Shown here: one piece after another, positions 49,228-62,900 of the stretch
Position numbering within the stretch: position 1 is the stretch's first letter
Layout: every line of letters begins with the position of its first letter
Origin: Elysia chlorotica
Taxonomy: Eukaryota > Mollusca > Gastropoda > Plakobranchidae
Direction: 5' to 3'
Assembly (NCBI GenBank): GCA_003991915.1
Contig: RQTK01000485.1
Location: 304,236-368,235 of the forward strand
Length of the DNA: 64,000 bases
Notes under the pieces: model-generated
Told to the model about the DNA's origin: nothing
Seen by the model: the letters and a program-made list of their open reading frames with translations, nothing else
Database searches by the model: none
Program-made: the position numbers and the translations under genes

Positions 49228-49345
49228 CTCAACGGTTGGTTGGTAGGATTGGTTTAACGTCCAACAGCAGCACTATATAGGCTATATTGTGGACGGGCCC
49301 CAAGACAAACGTCTGACAATTTTATGTGCTGCCCTAAACAAGTGA
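49228..49345 (-). repeat. SINE copy, tail part
   Basis: The minus strand carries GCAGCACATAAAATTGTC, CTTGGGGCC and CTATATAGTGCTGCTGTTGG, then GACGTTAAACCAA, the 3' body shared with copies at 10932-11165, 14220-14405 and 52625-52885. Confidence 0.8.
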
Positions 49346-49374
49346 ATACATCACTGAGCTCTCATGATGATAGG

Positions 49375-50690
49375 CGCCTAGGACCAGCAATCAGGGGTGA
49401 AGAAGATCCCACATTCTGGAAGAAGTGCGAAATGCCCTTGAGAAGATGATAAAAAGGCAAGGCCAACGGGGCAGGTGAGATGATTATTCCTTTGTGAATT
49501 TTGACCCCACTTGATAAAGTTGGAGGAAAGGGAATAACAAATCTTAACACCATATTACATGTATAACAAAATTGTGCATGGTCGCAATTCCTTTGAAGAA
49601 TTTTTTTTATTTTATGCCTCCCAGTCCCAATTAAAGGGCAGTGCTTGATTGCAATCAACACTAACAAGAACTCTTGTTACCCACCTAACATAAGTTATGT
49701 CAGAGCAGTGATGAATGAGGAGTAGAATAAAATATGTACACACACACACACACACAAAACAGATAGATCAAGAACACAGTTTGGATTTATGGTAAATAAT
49801 GTGCAAAAAATTCCTTTTTTACCTGGAGGGTCCTCATACAAAGGCATTCATAAAGTTAGACACCCTAATTGTCTCTCCATTCTGCAAAGACTCAACTGTG
49901 ATGGAAATGATCTTAAGACTAAGATTGATAAGAAACATACCAGTAGTACTGGGAACTACACAACTTTATAAGCTTCAGAAAGGGAAGAATGGTAAGAGTA
50001 AATAAAGGTTTATCTGTAGCGGGTTTTGTCTTTTCTCCGAACCCAGGGATTTCTTTACCTTGTATTTTTGTACAATTAAATACCTCTAAGTTAAGGATGC
50101 GGGGGAGTCATAACTGGTGGTATCAACAGAAACAATTTGAAATAAGCAGACAGCACGTCAATAATTGCTTACTATGAAGAAAAATTGCAATATATCCTTA
50201 TAACAGTCACAATATAGAATGAAAATCAAGGACTTCAACTGAATGTGATGAGAACTAAGTAAATGGTAATACATGATGTATCAAGAAAGGCAGAAATCTC
50301 AAGATGTAACATCTCATACAATGGACATAGAGTAAAAGAGGTTAATAAAAGCATTTAAATATCTGGGCTTTACACTTCACTCAGGTGGCAAATGCTGGAC
50401 AAAGAGGAAAAAGGGAACCTGAAGACCGTTTTAACAAAATTCAAGGCATCTTCACCAACAGAAACATGAAGAGTTCATTACAAAAGTTAAAACTACAAAG
50501 GACTATGTACGAGTCCTCAATCATAGAGATGATAGATGGGTGTGAATTTTTTACTCTTACCAAAGCCTATATAAAAAGACTGAAAGCAGTAGAAATGTCG
50601 TACATCAGAAGACTTTTAAGTTATTCACCTAGATTTATTTCCAAAGTTTCTCCAAGTTTTAAGGAGAAAAAGGACACCGTCTAGAAGCTA
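49375..50690 (+). pseudogene. RTE-like LINE remnant
   Basis: Fragments in several frames: a degraded NALEKM...GKANGAGEM-like block near 49430-49475, TQFGF near 49762-49780 and, in the 50385-50684 frame, KIQGIFTNRNMKSSLQKLKL and RLKAVEMSYIRRLL, the C-terminal block of RTE-type reverse transcriptases. Stops and shifts interrupt it throughout. Confidence 0.75.
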
Positions 50691-51742
50691 TTGGAATAGT
50701 TTTAACTAAAGCTTGCAGTTTATGGGCGTCACTCCTACAAATTAATCACACAAATGATGAAAGTTGCTGGATTATAGGGTGAAAGGTATAATTCTGTTTT
50801 GAGTTGACATTCTTCTCAAAAGAATCACCTTGGTTTGAATACTACATATTATAAGTACATATATCTTTTCCTACAGATGTCACTCTTATAAAGTGACAGT
50901 CACTAGCTTCAGTATTGTAATTGTATGAAACATGAATTATTACAAAGCTGTTAGGACATGGGAATATTTTGATACTAGCTAATTTTGTTGCTGTTTGTGT
51001 GCTCGCATTTGACACGAAGGAATTGGATTTGTTTCAATCAACATAATTAGAGTGTGTTCTTTGTTTTTAACTGTTGAGAAATTTACCCACAGATGCCAGT
51101 TTTTCTTGTACTACGTGTATTATCTTTGTCTCAGAATGAAAATAATCTGTTTCTATTCTTTTAGGCATACAAAGTACTTGTGCAAATTAGATATGAAAGG
51201 TGATTAAAATCGTGTATTTCTCTTAATACAATGTGTTGGACGTAGTTTTTACCAACTACAATCATGTATATATACTTATGGATCACACATCATGATTTGG
51301 AATAACAACAAAACAAAAATTAGCCAATTTAATTTACTAAAATGCTAACTAAAAGATGCATCAAAGCTCATTATAGGATTACGTATTTATAATGTCATGT
51401 TTATTAAAGAAAGCACTTTTTAACAGTGACATCTGTTAGTTCTGGATTACACCCATAAAAGTTATAGCCTACTTCGGGCACAAATGAATATTTAATTCAA
51501 TTCGTCTTCTACACCTGATTTTCCATTATATCAATAGATGTACATAAAATGCAGGGAAGCTAAACTTAATGGTTCAAGGGAATTTTAAAATTAATGTTCT
51601 GTCAGGGCTCAGTCAGAAAATATTGGGAATTCATAACTTGTAGTGGTATATCTGTACATGTTTCCAGATACTAAGTAAAAATGAGGTAAATTAACAATGC
51701 CAAACATGTAAGAAATTCGACTCTTTTCCCTAATGGGTAAGT

Positions 51743-51970
51743 GGGGTTGGATCGGCCATACTTTAAGAAAGCCCCCAACAGACATCACGAGGCAGAGTCT
51801 GGAATGGAACCCACAGGGCAAGCGGAAAGTTGGACGATCTAAACAGACAATGGCGAAGAAGTATGGAGGCAGAGATTAGGAGTGCTGGCATGACATGGAC
51901 TGAACTGAAGAGAGAGAGGCGTTACTTTGGCCCTATGTTCCTCCGGGTACCCAGAGGCATAAGTCAAGTC
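51743..51970 (+). mobile_element. 5'-truncated LINE insertion with 15-bp target duplication
   Basis: CCCTAATGGGTAAGT occurs at 51728-51742 and again at 51971-51985, bracketing the insert. The insert encodes [20 protein letters not shown] and [15 protein letters not shown], the C-terminal end of an RTE-type reverse transcriptase, and ends in CATAAGTCAAGT like the nested copy at 22299-22533. The perfect duplication suggests a fairly recent insertion. Confidence 0.85.
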
Positions 51971-52624
51971 CCTAATGGGTAAGTTAAAAATTTTACTTCC
52001 ATCGTAACCTGTCAAACTTTAATTTTCAAATTTGTATGACTAGGTTTAACAGGACTACATGTATGTCATTCACTTGTTTTCAGCCAATTACAATTTACAT
52101 TCACTCAAAGAATGAATAAACTAACTAAAGCAGTATCATAAGCATAATATCTTTATTGATTCAATTGTCACATTGGCTTAAAAGATACAGGCAAAAGTTT
52201 TGTTTAATATAAAAAAAACAAAAACAAATATTTTGCGGTAGGCACATGCACTACCTAATTTAAAATGAAAAAAAGAATGATAACAACAATTGGAAGAAAA
52301 AAAAAAAACGAAGACAAAGGACACGCCCTTAGTCATGTCTGATGTTAATGTCTTCTCCAAGTGATTTTAGGAATTTTAAAAAATGTTTGCTCAATCATCA
52401 ATAATAATTTTAACTGTTCTGTGAATTGTAGAGTGCATTCTACAAGAAAAAAAACTAACCACTAATCTCCCTCCTTCCTGTGAACTGAAAAAATATTGTT
52501 AACATTAAGAATGACAATACAGTGCACACCACTTATTATTATATCAATACCACCTTTGAAATTTGTGTACTATACTTGATAAGATCCAAATTTTTATTTC
52601 TATTTACGCTTTATTCAATTGTTG

Positions 52625-52885
52625 TCGCGTTGAGTTGGTTTAACGTCAAATGTTAGCACTATATAGGCTGTATTGTGGACAGGCCCCAAGACTGACATCT
52701 GACAATTTTATGTGATGCCACACACGAGATAGAGCGGGGATGCCATGACTACTGCGTCAGCCGGTCACATTATACTGACACTGACCCAACCAGTTACAGG
52801 GTACGAAATCGACGAAAAAACCTGCCGATCGCGGAATTCAAACTGCGGACATCTCGATCTTGAGCCAGTTAGCCCCCCTCAATTG
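52625..52885 (-). repeat. Full-length tRNA-derived SINE
   Basis: The minus strand starts with GGGGGCTAACTGGCTCAAG (A-box-like), has CAGTTTGAATTCCG near the B-box position, then the body ATCACATAAAATTGTCAGAT and the tail GTGCTAACATTTGACGTTAA. About 260 bases. Confidence 0.75.
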
Positions 52886-53562
52886 TTGCTAGTCTTAGTG
52901 CTAACATTCTTTCATGCAAATTTAATTTATGAACCTTATTGTACCTTCACATTTACATGTTTTAGCCCCCATATTTTGATTTACAACAGGAGTGCACAGC
53001 AATTGTTTTTCTCTCAAAATACTTACCACTGAGGCAGATCTGGAAATATGCAAACTGCAAGTAGTTAGGCAGAAGTATTAAGACCCAAACATAAACATCT
53101 TTATAAATTCCAATGTTAAGAAATATGTATGGTGTGAAAAATTTAGAGTTAAGGAATTTTTTCCTCATGAGACTGATTTGATAGTAAATATGTGCAGATA
53201 TATTTTGAGAAAGTAAGAAACGCTTGATCCAAAAACAATAAGAAAATTACTATTCCCAAGGAACTGTACAACAAAATTAGAGCATGTTGCAAAATCCTGA
53301 ACAAGGGTTGTTATGGGTACCTTTTTTAGGAGATACAGCCATTCAAAATCCCAGCTTTTAATCTAAAATATCTAAAAAATTCAACAGAAATTAAAACTTT
53401 TTTATCCTTGAAAAATTAGAAAAAAAAATTGAGAGATTTAAAAATCAACAAATATTATTTAAGTCTGAAGTTGAACAATCTCTTTAAGAAAAAGCTCAGA
53501 AGTCTATTCCACTTTGGCAAGAGCAAGCTCAACTGAAAATATATGATACCAATAGGTTAACA

Positions 53563-53570
<8 letters not shown>

Positions 53571-53601
<31 letters not shown>
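53571..53601. repeat. Poly-A tract of about 30 bases
   Basis: An uninterrupted A run downstream of pinin on the plus strand; it may be the tail of an old retroposed sequence or simple repeat growth. Confidence 0.85.
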
Positions 53602-53603
<2 letters not shown>

Positions 53604-53842
53604 CAAATTTGTTACTTTTCTAATACGGAAGTTAAGCCATTGATAACTAAAAATACCAACTGGAACACACTATAAATATCAGCATTTGTTTCAACCAAGT
53701 CATGTTTTCAATTTAACCAGACTGCTAATTCAGTGAGACTAGCATTCGCTGTCTTGGTTAAACACTGCTTTAATCAATGTAATTAAGTGACCCAAGAAAA
53801 AATAATAACCTGATAGAAATCTTTATATTATTGAGATTTAAA

Positions 53843-53848
53843 TTTATT
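53843..53848 (-). terminator. Candidate polyadenylation signal for pinin
   Basis: TTTATT on the plus strand is AATAAA about 120 bases past the pinin stop. A second candidate lies near 52151, which would give a UTR of about 1.8 kb including the poly-A run at 53571. Confidence 0.45.
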
Positions 53849-53968
53849 TATGCGATTCGCTTGTATACTAATTTATTACTAGATAATAATAATATATTTT
53901 GTTGACTGAGACATGATACATTCCTTTTTCCAATGCAGATTAATTTTCGTCCTAGTCTGACCCATTTT

Positions 53969-56900
53969 CTAGTTTTCAGGCTTACCATCTCCCTGAGTTT
54001 TTACCTCTTTCCCAGTGTTATCAGCTTTCTCACCTCTCTTGAGTTGGAGCATCCTTTCCTCCTTGACAACTACATCATCATTATCATCCTCATCATCACT
54101 ATTGCTTATCCTCGTGTTCTTTTTTGAAAAGCTATCCGCATTATCACTCTCCCTCTCTTTCTTTATTTTGACTGGTCTTTCATCATCATCATCACTACTA
54201 CTAGCATTTTTGTTATTTCGTCTCTTGTCCTTTGCCTGGCTCCTCTTTTCACCCTGGCTTTTTTTGCTATTTTCAGACCTATACTTTCTTCTGTCTACTT
54301 CCTCCTCCCTCTCACTTACTCTATCCCTGTTTCTGTGCTTATCCTTCTTTTCACTTCTTTCTACGCGGTGGTGATTTCTATTTTCTTTATACCTCAATTT
54401 CTCTGCTTCTTGCTCTCTTTTCTCTCCACTCTTTCTTCTTTCTCCCCGTTCAACAGAATTCTTTCTTTCTTCAGTGCCTGATTTGCGTTGACTGGATTGT
54501 TTTCCTGCATAGTCACCCTCTCTGCCCGACTTACCAATGTGTTCCTCTGAGCTCCCCTTTCTTTGTTCTTCTTCTTCGAATTCAATATCTGCCTCTGCAT
54601 CATTTTTTGCATCCGTGTCTTCAAGAACCTGCCTGCTTTCAGTTTCTATAACAACTGTTCGCGTCTTCTTTGGTTCTTCAACATCAATTCCTTCAAGCTT
54701 TTCATCGTCAGTTCCTTGGTTTTCTATGACATCATTAGTTTCAAAAACTACCCTTTCTACACTTTCTTCCTTAACCATATCCCTATCATTACCCTCTTTT
54801 TGCCCATCCTCATCACATAGCAATCCATCCTCCCTTAATCGCATCTTAATCCTCTCTTCTCGTTTTGTTTCTCTTTCCATTAATTCTAAAATTTCTTTAT
54901 CTAAACGATCTTTACCCTCCTGTAACAAATCTGAGGATAAAAGAGAAATAAAAACAAAACTTTTAATTATTTCACAATGACAAATGAAAGTATAACTTAC
55001 TATACATTCAATAGCAATGTGCATGGTAGTATAAAGCACAGTCTAAATATTACTTAATTAGGTTCCCGCTTTCTGTAAACTAACAAATTACTTGATAGCA
55101 GCAGAATGGTAAAAATTTATAAAACTATGTAAATGTCCAGATTAACCAAATATCTTGCTTTACCAAAACAAGGTTAACTATGTCTATGAATGTACCAATA
55201 GGGACATATTTTAGATACCTCAGTATTTCTAATAAAAAATCTTTTAGCATCCTTAATTCAAAATATAAAAGCCTTGATATAGAATGTTTCAAACATTTTT
55301 TCGCTACCACTTTCTGGGTAAAAACACAAAAAAATGAATTTACTTTCTATTCCTAATACTCCTACATGATTTAAGTTCAACAAATAATACTTCAATAAGT
55401 GTAATCTAGGACTCTTGCACAATTCACTTACGAACTCACCAATTAATTAAAACATCTAAAGATGAACATCAGGTTTTTAAAAATTCCAGTTAAACTGAAG
55501 TTAGTCCGAACTCTAATGCCTATGGCCACAACTCATATCACATGACACGTTCAAAATATCAACTTAAAAATATACAAATATAATGTAGATTACCATCAAC
55601 AAATTTCTTAGATTCCTTAATTCTGTTGTCAGCAGCTGTTGACATCTGCACTGGCTTCCAAAATATTTTGGGCTTGGTCTTTGTCACGATGAAGTTTTTC
55701 AATTTCATCATCTCTGCTTCACGATCTGCATGCTGAAAGATTGCACATAAGGATTGATGAATGACAAATACGGATTAATTTGACATACATTTCACATATC
55801 CAGCATGCAATGCACACTAGACAACAATCTACACCAAATAATTAAGCAACCTCAGTTAATTTTTCACAGTTTACAACTACATCTATTATTTCACTGATTT
55901 CTTGTATTTGATTCATGCCACTGATCTTAAAGGTCAAGAATTGTAGCATTTGCAATTTACAAACAACAAAAGCCATCCACAGGCATTGCTAGCATTGCCA
56001 GGTCATCAGGCAATCTGCCAGTTGGTCGAAACCAATTGAGGCCAGCAAAAAGTACAGGAGCCAAGGTTCAATGGTGATGTTTTTTTTATACCTTTACCTA
56101 TGTCTTCAGTTGTTTATCAAGGTCATTTTCTTAGTTGTTTTTGTTTTATATAAACAATTTTAGTGTAGCACACCAAGGAAAATCAAGAGAAATAGTTTGA
56201 TAAAGGAGGACCAGCATGCATATAAACTAAAGGAGTTGGCACACCTGAACCACAAAATTTACCTAAAAAATATTGACAGCTACTTACCACATTTGAAAAA
56301 TGGCATTTGTGGGAGTTTTCTATTGGTTTTTTTTTTAACAGCAACCTTGTCCCACATCCATTTCTTCTATAAATATGCCTTGGGCAGTAATAAGCATTTA
56401 ACCCATAATTTACCAGCCATCTGACAATTTTACTGTGATATATTACCGGGTTAAGGGGCATAACTCTATTTTGTTTCATACTTAAGTCATAAAAATCGTT
56501 AATAACATCTTAATCATAAAAAATAAAATTATGTGAATAATACCATATTTTGCAGAAATGGATAAGCTTTTAATTGATATACAACATGCTGATACAATAT
56601 GTTATTTACTGTCTGTAAAAAAATTATAAAGAGAAAAATTGAACATTTATTTTGGTTTTTGGTCTGTTTCATTGAAACTTTCAATGTTTTGCCACATGAA
56701 TAGAACCAGGAATGTAAAGTTTGAAAAAATCAATAGCATCTGCAGATTAATCTAAGTCTAAAATATAAATGATTGGGCCTGTTCTGCAGGTAGATAGCTC
56801 TACTTCAACATCATGAAGGGTAGAGGACTAGGGGAAAGGGCTTTTTTGTTTCGTTTGGAGTGGGGTCAGAATCTAGATCTAGATCTAGATTATCATCACT

Positions 56901-59900
56901 GTCTTCTTCTTCCTCATCACCTCCATGTTCAAATTCAATATCATTCTCCTCATAGCCCTCCTCTTCATCTACAGGGCTTCTTCTCTTACAAAGTCTTCTT
57001 GAGAAAATTGTCTATCCAAGTCATTGAGGAAATTAAAATTTTTTTTTTTTTAAATCACGGCTTTGAAACCAGTCAACCGATTCACATGCGGTAAACTGAA
57101 AATGAAACTAGAACGTTTCAGCAATGCGAGGAACTCTTCTTCGAGAAAGTATAAAAATTATAAATAGGCGTTATTCCGTATTATAAAAGTGTATGCGAAA
57201 CCAGTTTCATAGCGGGCGACAGCGGGCGATCCGGGATAATACCATAACGGGCGATAGCGGGCGCTACGGTAAATTATGGGTTAATATTACTTGACAGAAA
57301 GTGCTTTTGTAATTCATATTGGGTGGTGCTAACTTTGAATGAAGAGAATCAAACCAAAACGGCTTTGAATTATCAGTCCAATCATAACAGAGGCAAAGAG
57401 AAAAACAACAACCTTTCCTCACGCAAAATTTGGTTCAAAACAATTTCAAACTATCAGACTCCATTTTTTAAGGCTCCACTGTAATTTTTACTGTCCCTTC
57501 TTAAGTATTCTCAGTCTCACCTCTTGAACCATCTCCATCTTCTGTTCCAACCTTGAGATCTTTGATTGCTCCAGATGCATCTCCTCCATTAAAAGTTTTG
57601 TCTCCTGCTTAAACTTCTTGCGCTCCCTTTCAGCCTTTTCCTCAAGTTTCTCTTCTATCTTCTTCCTACGTACATCCTAAACAATACATAGAAAATTTCA
57701 TTACTATCAACATTTAAGACAAGAAATTTCATGTAACTCTAATTCTGCTTCTACAACTATCTTATTACCAAACTCTAGTGATCAAACAACCCACTCAAGA
57801 ACATGGCAATGTGAAACCATAGTTTTTTTCTTCTCTTCTTGACAACTAGCAGTGGCAGTGACTATCTTGAGTTTTCCATGCTTATGTAACCTCTTGAAAT
57901 CTTTTAAAAATCATCATAGAAACAATCGCTATTCACATAAAATTTGCTTTTATTTTTACAACAAATTCTAGGAACCATATAAATTAAAATGTATTTAAAC
58001 CTTTGTCTCAAGTGTCTTAGATTCTCTTTTAAAACTGTTAAGTGTTCCCAGCAAAAGTCCAAACATCCGTCTGTTCCTGTAAATGGAAAAGAAAGCATTA
58101 GAAAAAAGGCAAGGTGAAGACTAGTGTGGTTAACTACTCTGCCATCGATTTCCACTAAAAAATAGATGCTTTTGTGAGAGGGCTTTACACACTAACTTGC
58201 ATTGACTGAGTCATTGTTCTTTTTATTGGGAAAGATCGATCCAGGTTTTTACAGAACATATAAATACAAGTTTCTCTATAGGACCCTAAAGGATGCATGA
58301 TACACTGAAAGCATAATATAAACAATTGAGTGATGCCAACAGAATCATTTTTTTTTAACTGAAATTCATACGGAAAGCACATTAGTATATTGCAGACCTC
58401 CCAACCTAAATTTTGTCTCAGGGTAATTTTTGGAACTTCCTAGGAATAAAATGCTGCCACCATGAGACTTGATCTTGAAAAAAAAAAAAAAATGAATATA
58501 TGATGTCTCTTTGATAAAATGCCACTGCTTTTTACAAAATTTATATTTGGTGGTTTCATAACTAGGGATGATCATGCCTCCAAGTCCAAAGAGGTTTGGA
58601 GTTGTGCAGATTATGAATGTATCAAAACTTTATTTAAATAAAGAGCCACTCAAGGTGAATGCACGTTCAATAAGGTTCATAAGTGCAAAAACTGACAGTT
58701 TTTTTTTCAAAAAAGAAAGATGTAATGTAGAAAAAAAATCTTGGATTTAATTTACACCATGGAGGTAAATGTATAAGAAAGGACATTTTTTAAAATACAA
58801 ATCCTGTTAGTGGTATGATTAAGAGCTAAAGATAAATACATTTGACAATAGAGCTAATAAATCGAAGCCTAAGAGAGAGCATTGACTTGTAAATTGAACC
58901 ATGCAGTAAGTAATGTATTTATATGCCTCTGTGATCGAGCTATAATCTAGAGTAGAAAATTTAGATTTAGATTTGATAGCTTATCAGAGTGAATCATTGA
59001 ATGCCTGTCAGTGCTGCATGACAAAGCCTTGAGATTGTCTTAAAAATTAATTCCTCACCAGGTTCTAAAAAAGAAAGTTACTTTTAACTATGTGTACGTG
59101 TGTCGTGTAAACTATATGACACACATGCTTTATTTTAATTCAAACAATCGACATTAGAGCTCCTGCTTCCTCCCCATTTGTCCCAACTAGTTTTTTTCAA
59201 TCACTACTTTCGGTTTTGTTTCCATTTTGATTTTGACTGGTGCATTGAACATTCTACTGATTCCAAGAGAATAAAATTATTTGCTGGCTAAAGCACCAAA
59301 ACACTGACCTTTGCATGCCTTCCTTGTCCTTGGTTTGTTCCTGCATGATCTCTTCTCTATTTTTTGCTTCTCTTGAGGTAGAAACTACAGAAGAATGAAC
59401 CGATAACTGAAAAAAGAAGAAATTTGAAGATTTGTTATTTCAGTCAGTAACATTTTGTGTCTGTCTCTCTCCAGACACATATTGTTATTATGATTTTTGC
59501 AGAGGATCTTGCGCAACTATAAGAGGGAACTAGTACAGGCTGACACCAGCAAACTGGAGACATAAACTAAAAAATACACCTCAGCGAGAAAACCTTGAAG
59601 ATCAACAGACCAAGCTTAGCCGTTGCAACTTAAAAAACAGTAAAGGACATAGCTTAGAGGATTTTTTTCCTCTTTTCCTATGTTTTAGTTTTACTTATCT
59701 AGGAGTAGGAAGCATAGTCAACCTTGGAGAATGGTCTGACAAAGAAATTTAAGCCCTTAAAAAGAAGGGCAGAGCTGAAATTTGGGATGTTGTCCAGGTG
59801 TACAGATTATGTTCATTCCTATTGACGTGCTTAGGATTTTCCGATTTCAGAGAACTCGTCAGTGAGCATTCCCACAAATTGATATGAAGTATGCTTTCTC

Positions 59901-62900
59901 GGTGGTGTGTGTAGACACTTCTAAATTTAAAGTGTTGGTTATTACTTTTAAGCAATGCAAATGAATTAACCAAAGGATTTTATGTATGTATTTTAACATA
60001 AAGCTTTATGATTTGTTTTTCCTTTATACCTTGTGGGGTAACTCCTCTTCATCAGGGCTCTCCTCCTGCTCCACGGTTCGTGTTCGCATTGGCACTGGAC
60101 CCAGTCTGAAAAGTAAAGATAACTTAGGATAAAAATTTCAGGGGTACATCTTTCCAGTTTGTAAATTTTGAATTTTATTTGTCTTTTATTCCAGACCAAT
60201 GGGATAAAATGTTTGTATACAGCATAATGTTACACCAGTCCAGCCTTGAGCTATATAGAATAAATACATCGTAAACCAATGTGGCAACTGTGACATCTGT
60301 AAGTCTAACATTGGGGTGAGTAGTTCTGTGGAAACCTCATAATTCAAAATTCTTGGGACATGTCTGAATTACAAAAGTGATATAAAAAATATGAAAAGCT
60401 CATAATACTTCGAAAAAAAAAAAATGTACTTATGGACGTTTCCTTTTGTTTTCTTTCTATAGCAACTTTCTCCCAACCCGATTTCTTCTGAAAACATGAC
60501 TTGAGCAGCAATAAGCATTGCATGCTGCATGTCAGATTCAACTTCATGCCTATTGGTGATGCCAGCTTCAGTAAGAGAATCAAATCAGAAAGACTACAAA
60601 CCACTGAGTCCCATTCAATTGAGCCAAAGATGAAAAAAAAAAAGTAACAAATCCTCTTAAAAACCTTGGTTTATTGGAAATTTGAACTATCAGGCTTAAT
60701 TTTTTTAGGTTTCCACTGTACTAAATCATTTATGAAAGAATCATAAATGTTGTTCACAGCAATAGCACAGGGAAACCTTCCTAAAAGCTTTTTTAATGGA
60801 TAGTATTTGAAAAAAAAAAGAATAGACTTATCTTACTTTTTTGTTTCGAGTTCATTATGTCTTTAGTCAAAATGGTAGAGCTGAAAATCCGAAACATCTA
60901 AAATACACTTTGGACCATGTTTATTGGAATAGATGTGTATCCACTTTTCTTTTGAGATTTCAAAACAGCAATGTTGAGGTCCTTGGGCCCATATTGTGAA
61001 AATTTGACATATATAATTATGAGTTTGACATAATGACACAGTTTTCCAATGCATACCTTGAAAAAGCTCCTCCAATCACTCTCCTCTTTGTGGGAGGTCC
61101 ATTGTCATCCATGATAGTACGTCTGATTTAGGTATACAAGAGAATTTTTCACAAATAATTTGTAATTTTCATTTTACCATATTGGTGATTGGTTCTCAAA
61201 GTTTAAAGTTATGTCCATTTTCAATGGCTGGTTATTGAAATTTCAATGAATCTTATTTTAAAGAGTTAGGAAAAAAAATTAAGAAAGGAATAAAAACTGC
61301 CTTTTATTACACATAATTTTATTACATTAGCCTTACTGCTGTTGTTGGTGACACTCCTTTTTATCAAATGCTTAAATGTCGATCATATATATCAATTACC
61401 ATCAAACATTGGGCATGAATAATTAATACTCAATTAATTTCTAAGCATCAATTTGAGACAGAAAATAAATTATCTTAAAATTAACTTATAGAAAGATAGG
61501 CAAATATGCTTAACAATAGAAAAAGATTACAAGTAATCAAATAGAACTGAAGGATAACAATTTCATCTCACTATTAAAAAGCTAAAATATTTGCAGTGTA
61601 CACTTAATCTTTTCTGGACTTACCGTGCCATACCAAACAATCTTCCTCTACCTCGGGATGCTCTATGTTGGAAACCATCTTCCTCATTTGGTCTCTCACC
61701 ACTCAAAAAGCGTCTTACACTGAGGAATAAATAGAACTAAGAAATGAGCCAATGTCTATGACAAGATGGACAGATCATTGAGGTGGGAGAGAAGATTCGG
61801 ATTTATAAATCTTTCGTAAAGTAAACATAACCCTTATTGCTTTTGGCATTAGAAGATCTTTCACTCAGCTAAGCTTTAAAAGATACCACCATTTGCAAAT
61901 AAGTCTTACTGTTTGACTGCTTCTGCTTATTTTATTGAAACAATTTCTTCCACAATAATGTTTATGTCTCACAGGCATCTCTAGGTTATCAAAGAAGATC
62001 CTAGCTAAATCTATACAACTAGGGGACCTAGAGATTTCGACTTTGCCATGAGAGAAATCCGGCTATTACCGGGCGCCCACTTTTTTAAGGTATTGTGTTC
62101 ACTTCCGGGTGCCGACATAAAGGGCAATTCTCCAAAACCCAGCTCAGCAAGGTGCCCATTATTAGTGGGTCTTGTTTGCTCAGTTTCATGAGCGGGCTTT
62201 GAAATATGGTGAAGCAAACAGGCGGATCGCAAGGTATGAAGTCTGGTTTTTTGGTATGTATGGCAGTTTGCTTAAATTAGACCCACAAAACTATTGTTCC
62301 ATGTTACTGACCAGTGGAGGTATGTGTGGGTATTGATATTATTTGAGCTATTTTGTGATTTAAGAACATCACCCTCTGTCTATAGTGATTGAGATAAAGC
62401 GCTAAGGAAGAAGGGGAGAATTAAGATAAGTTGTGGGTGAAGGGGAAATGAAAACAATCATTATAAAATGTAGTTTGTGATTATGTAACAGACTTAAGAG
62501 AGTAATGTAGAGTCTGATTTGAACCATCAGCTGACATGGGGTTTATGGCAGATCCTCTATAGATCTGATATATATATATATATATATGACCGATGGGCGA
62601 AAGGTGGGGTGTATGACATCTACTCTCTCTGATTTGACCAATTAGCGGTATAGATGCGGTATGGCAGCTTATAATAATGAATAAGGCAAGGTCGGGTGTA
62701 TGGCATTTACCCAATTTTGGTTTCAGGATAAAGGTAGGCTAATGAAGCTTTTATCTGAGTTTCTCTGACTTGACCAATCGGCATTATATGTATTGGACAA
62801 TAATAACTACAACTCCTTTATCGATCCTGGTACACATGGAGATGCACTAACCAAGTGTCAGATTCCAATAAACTTGCCATTTCTTCTTTCTAAGGACTAG

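Noticed and set aside
54015..54980. Plus-strand frames of 119-147 codons rich in Ser, Leu and Phe
   Set aside because: They are antisense shadows of the Lys/Glu-rich last exon of pinin.
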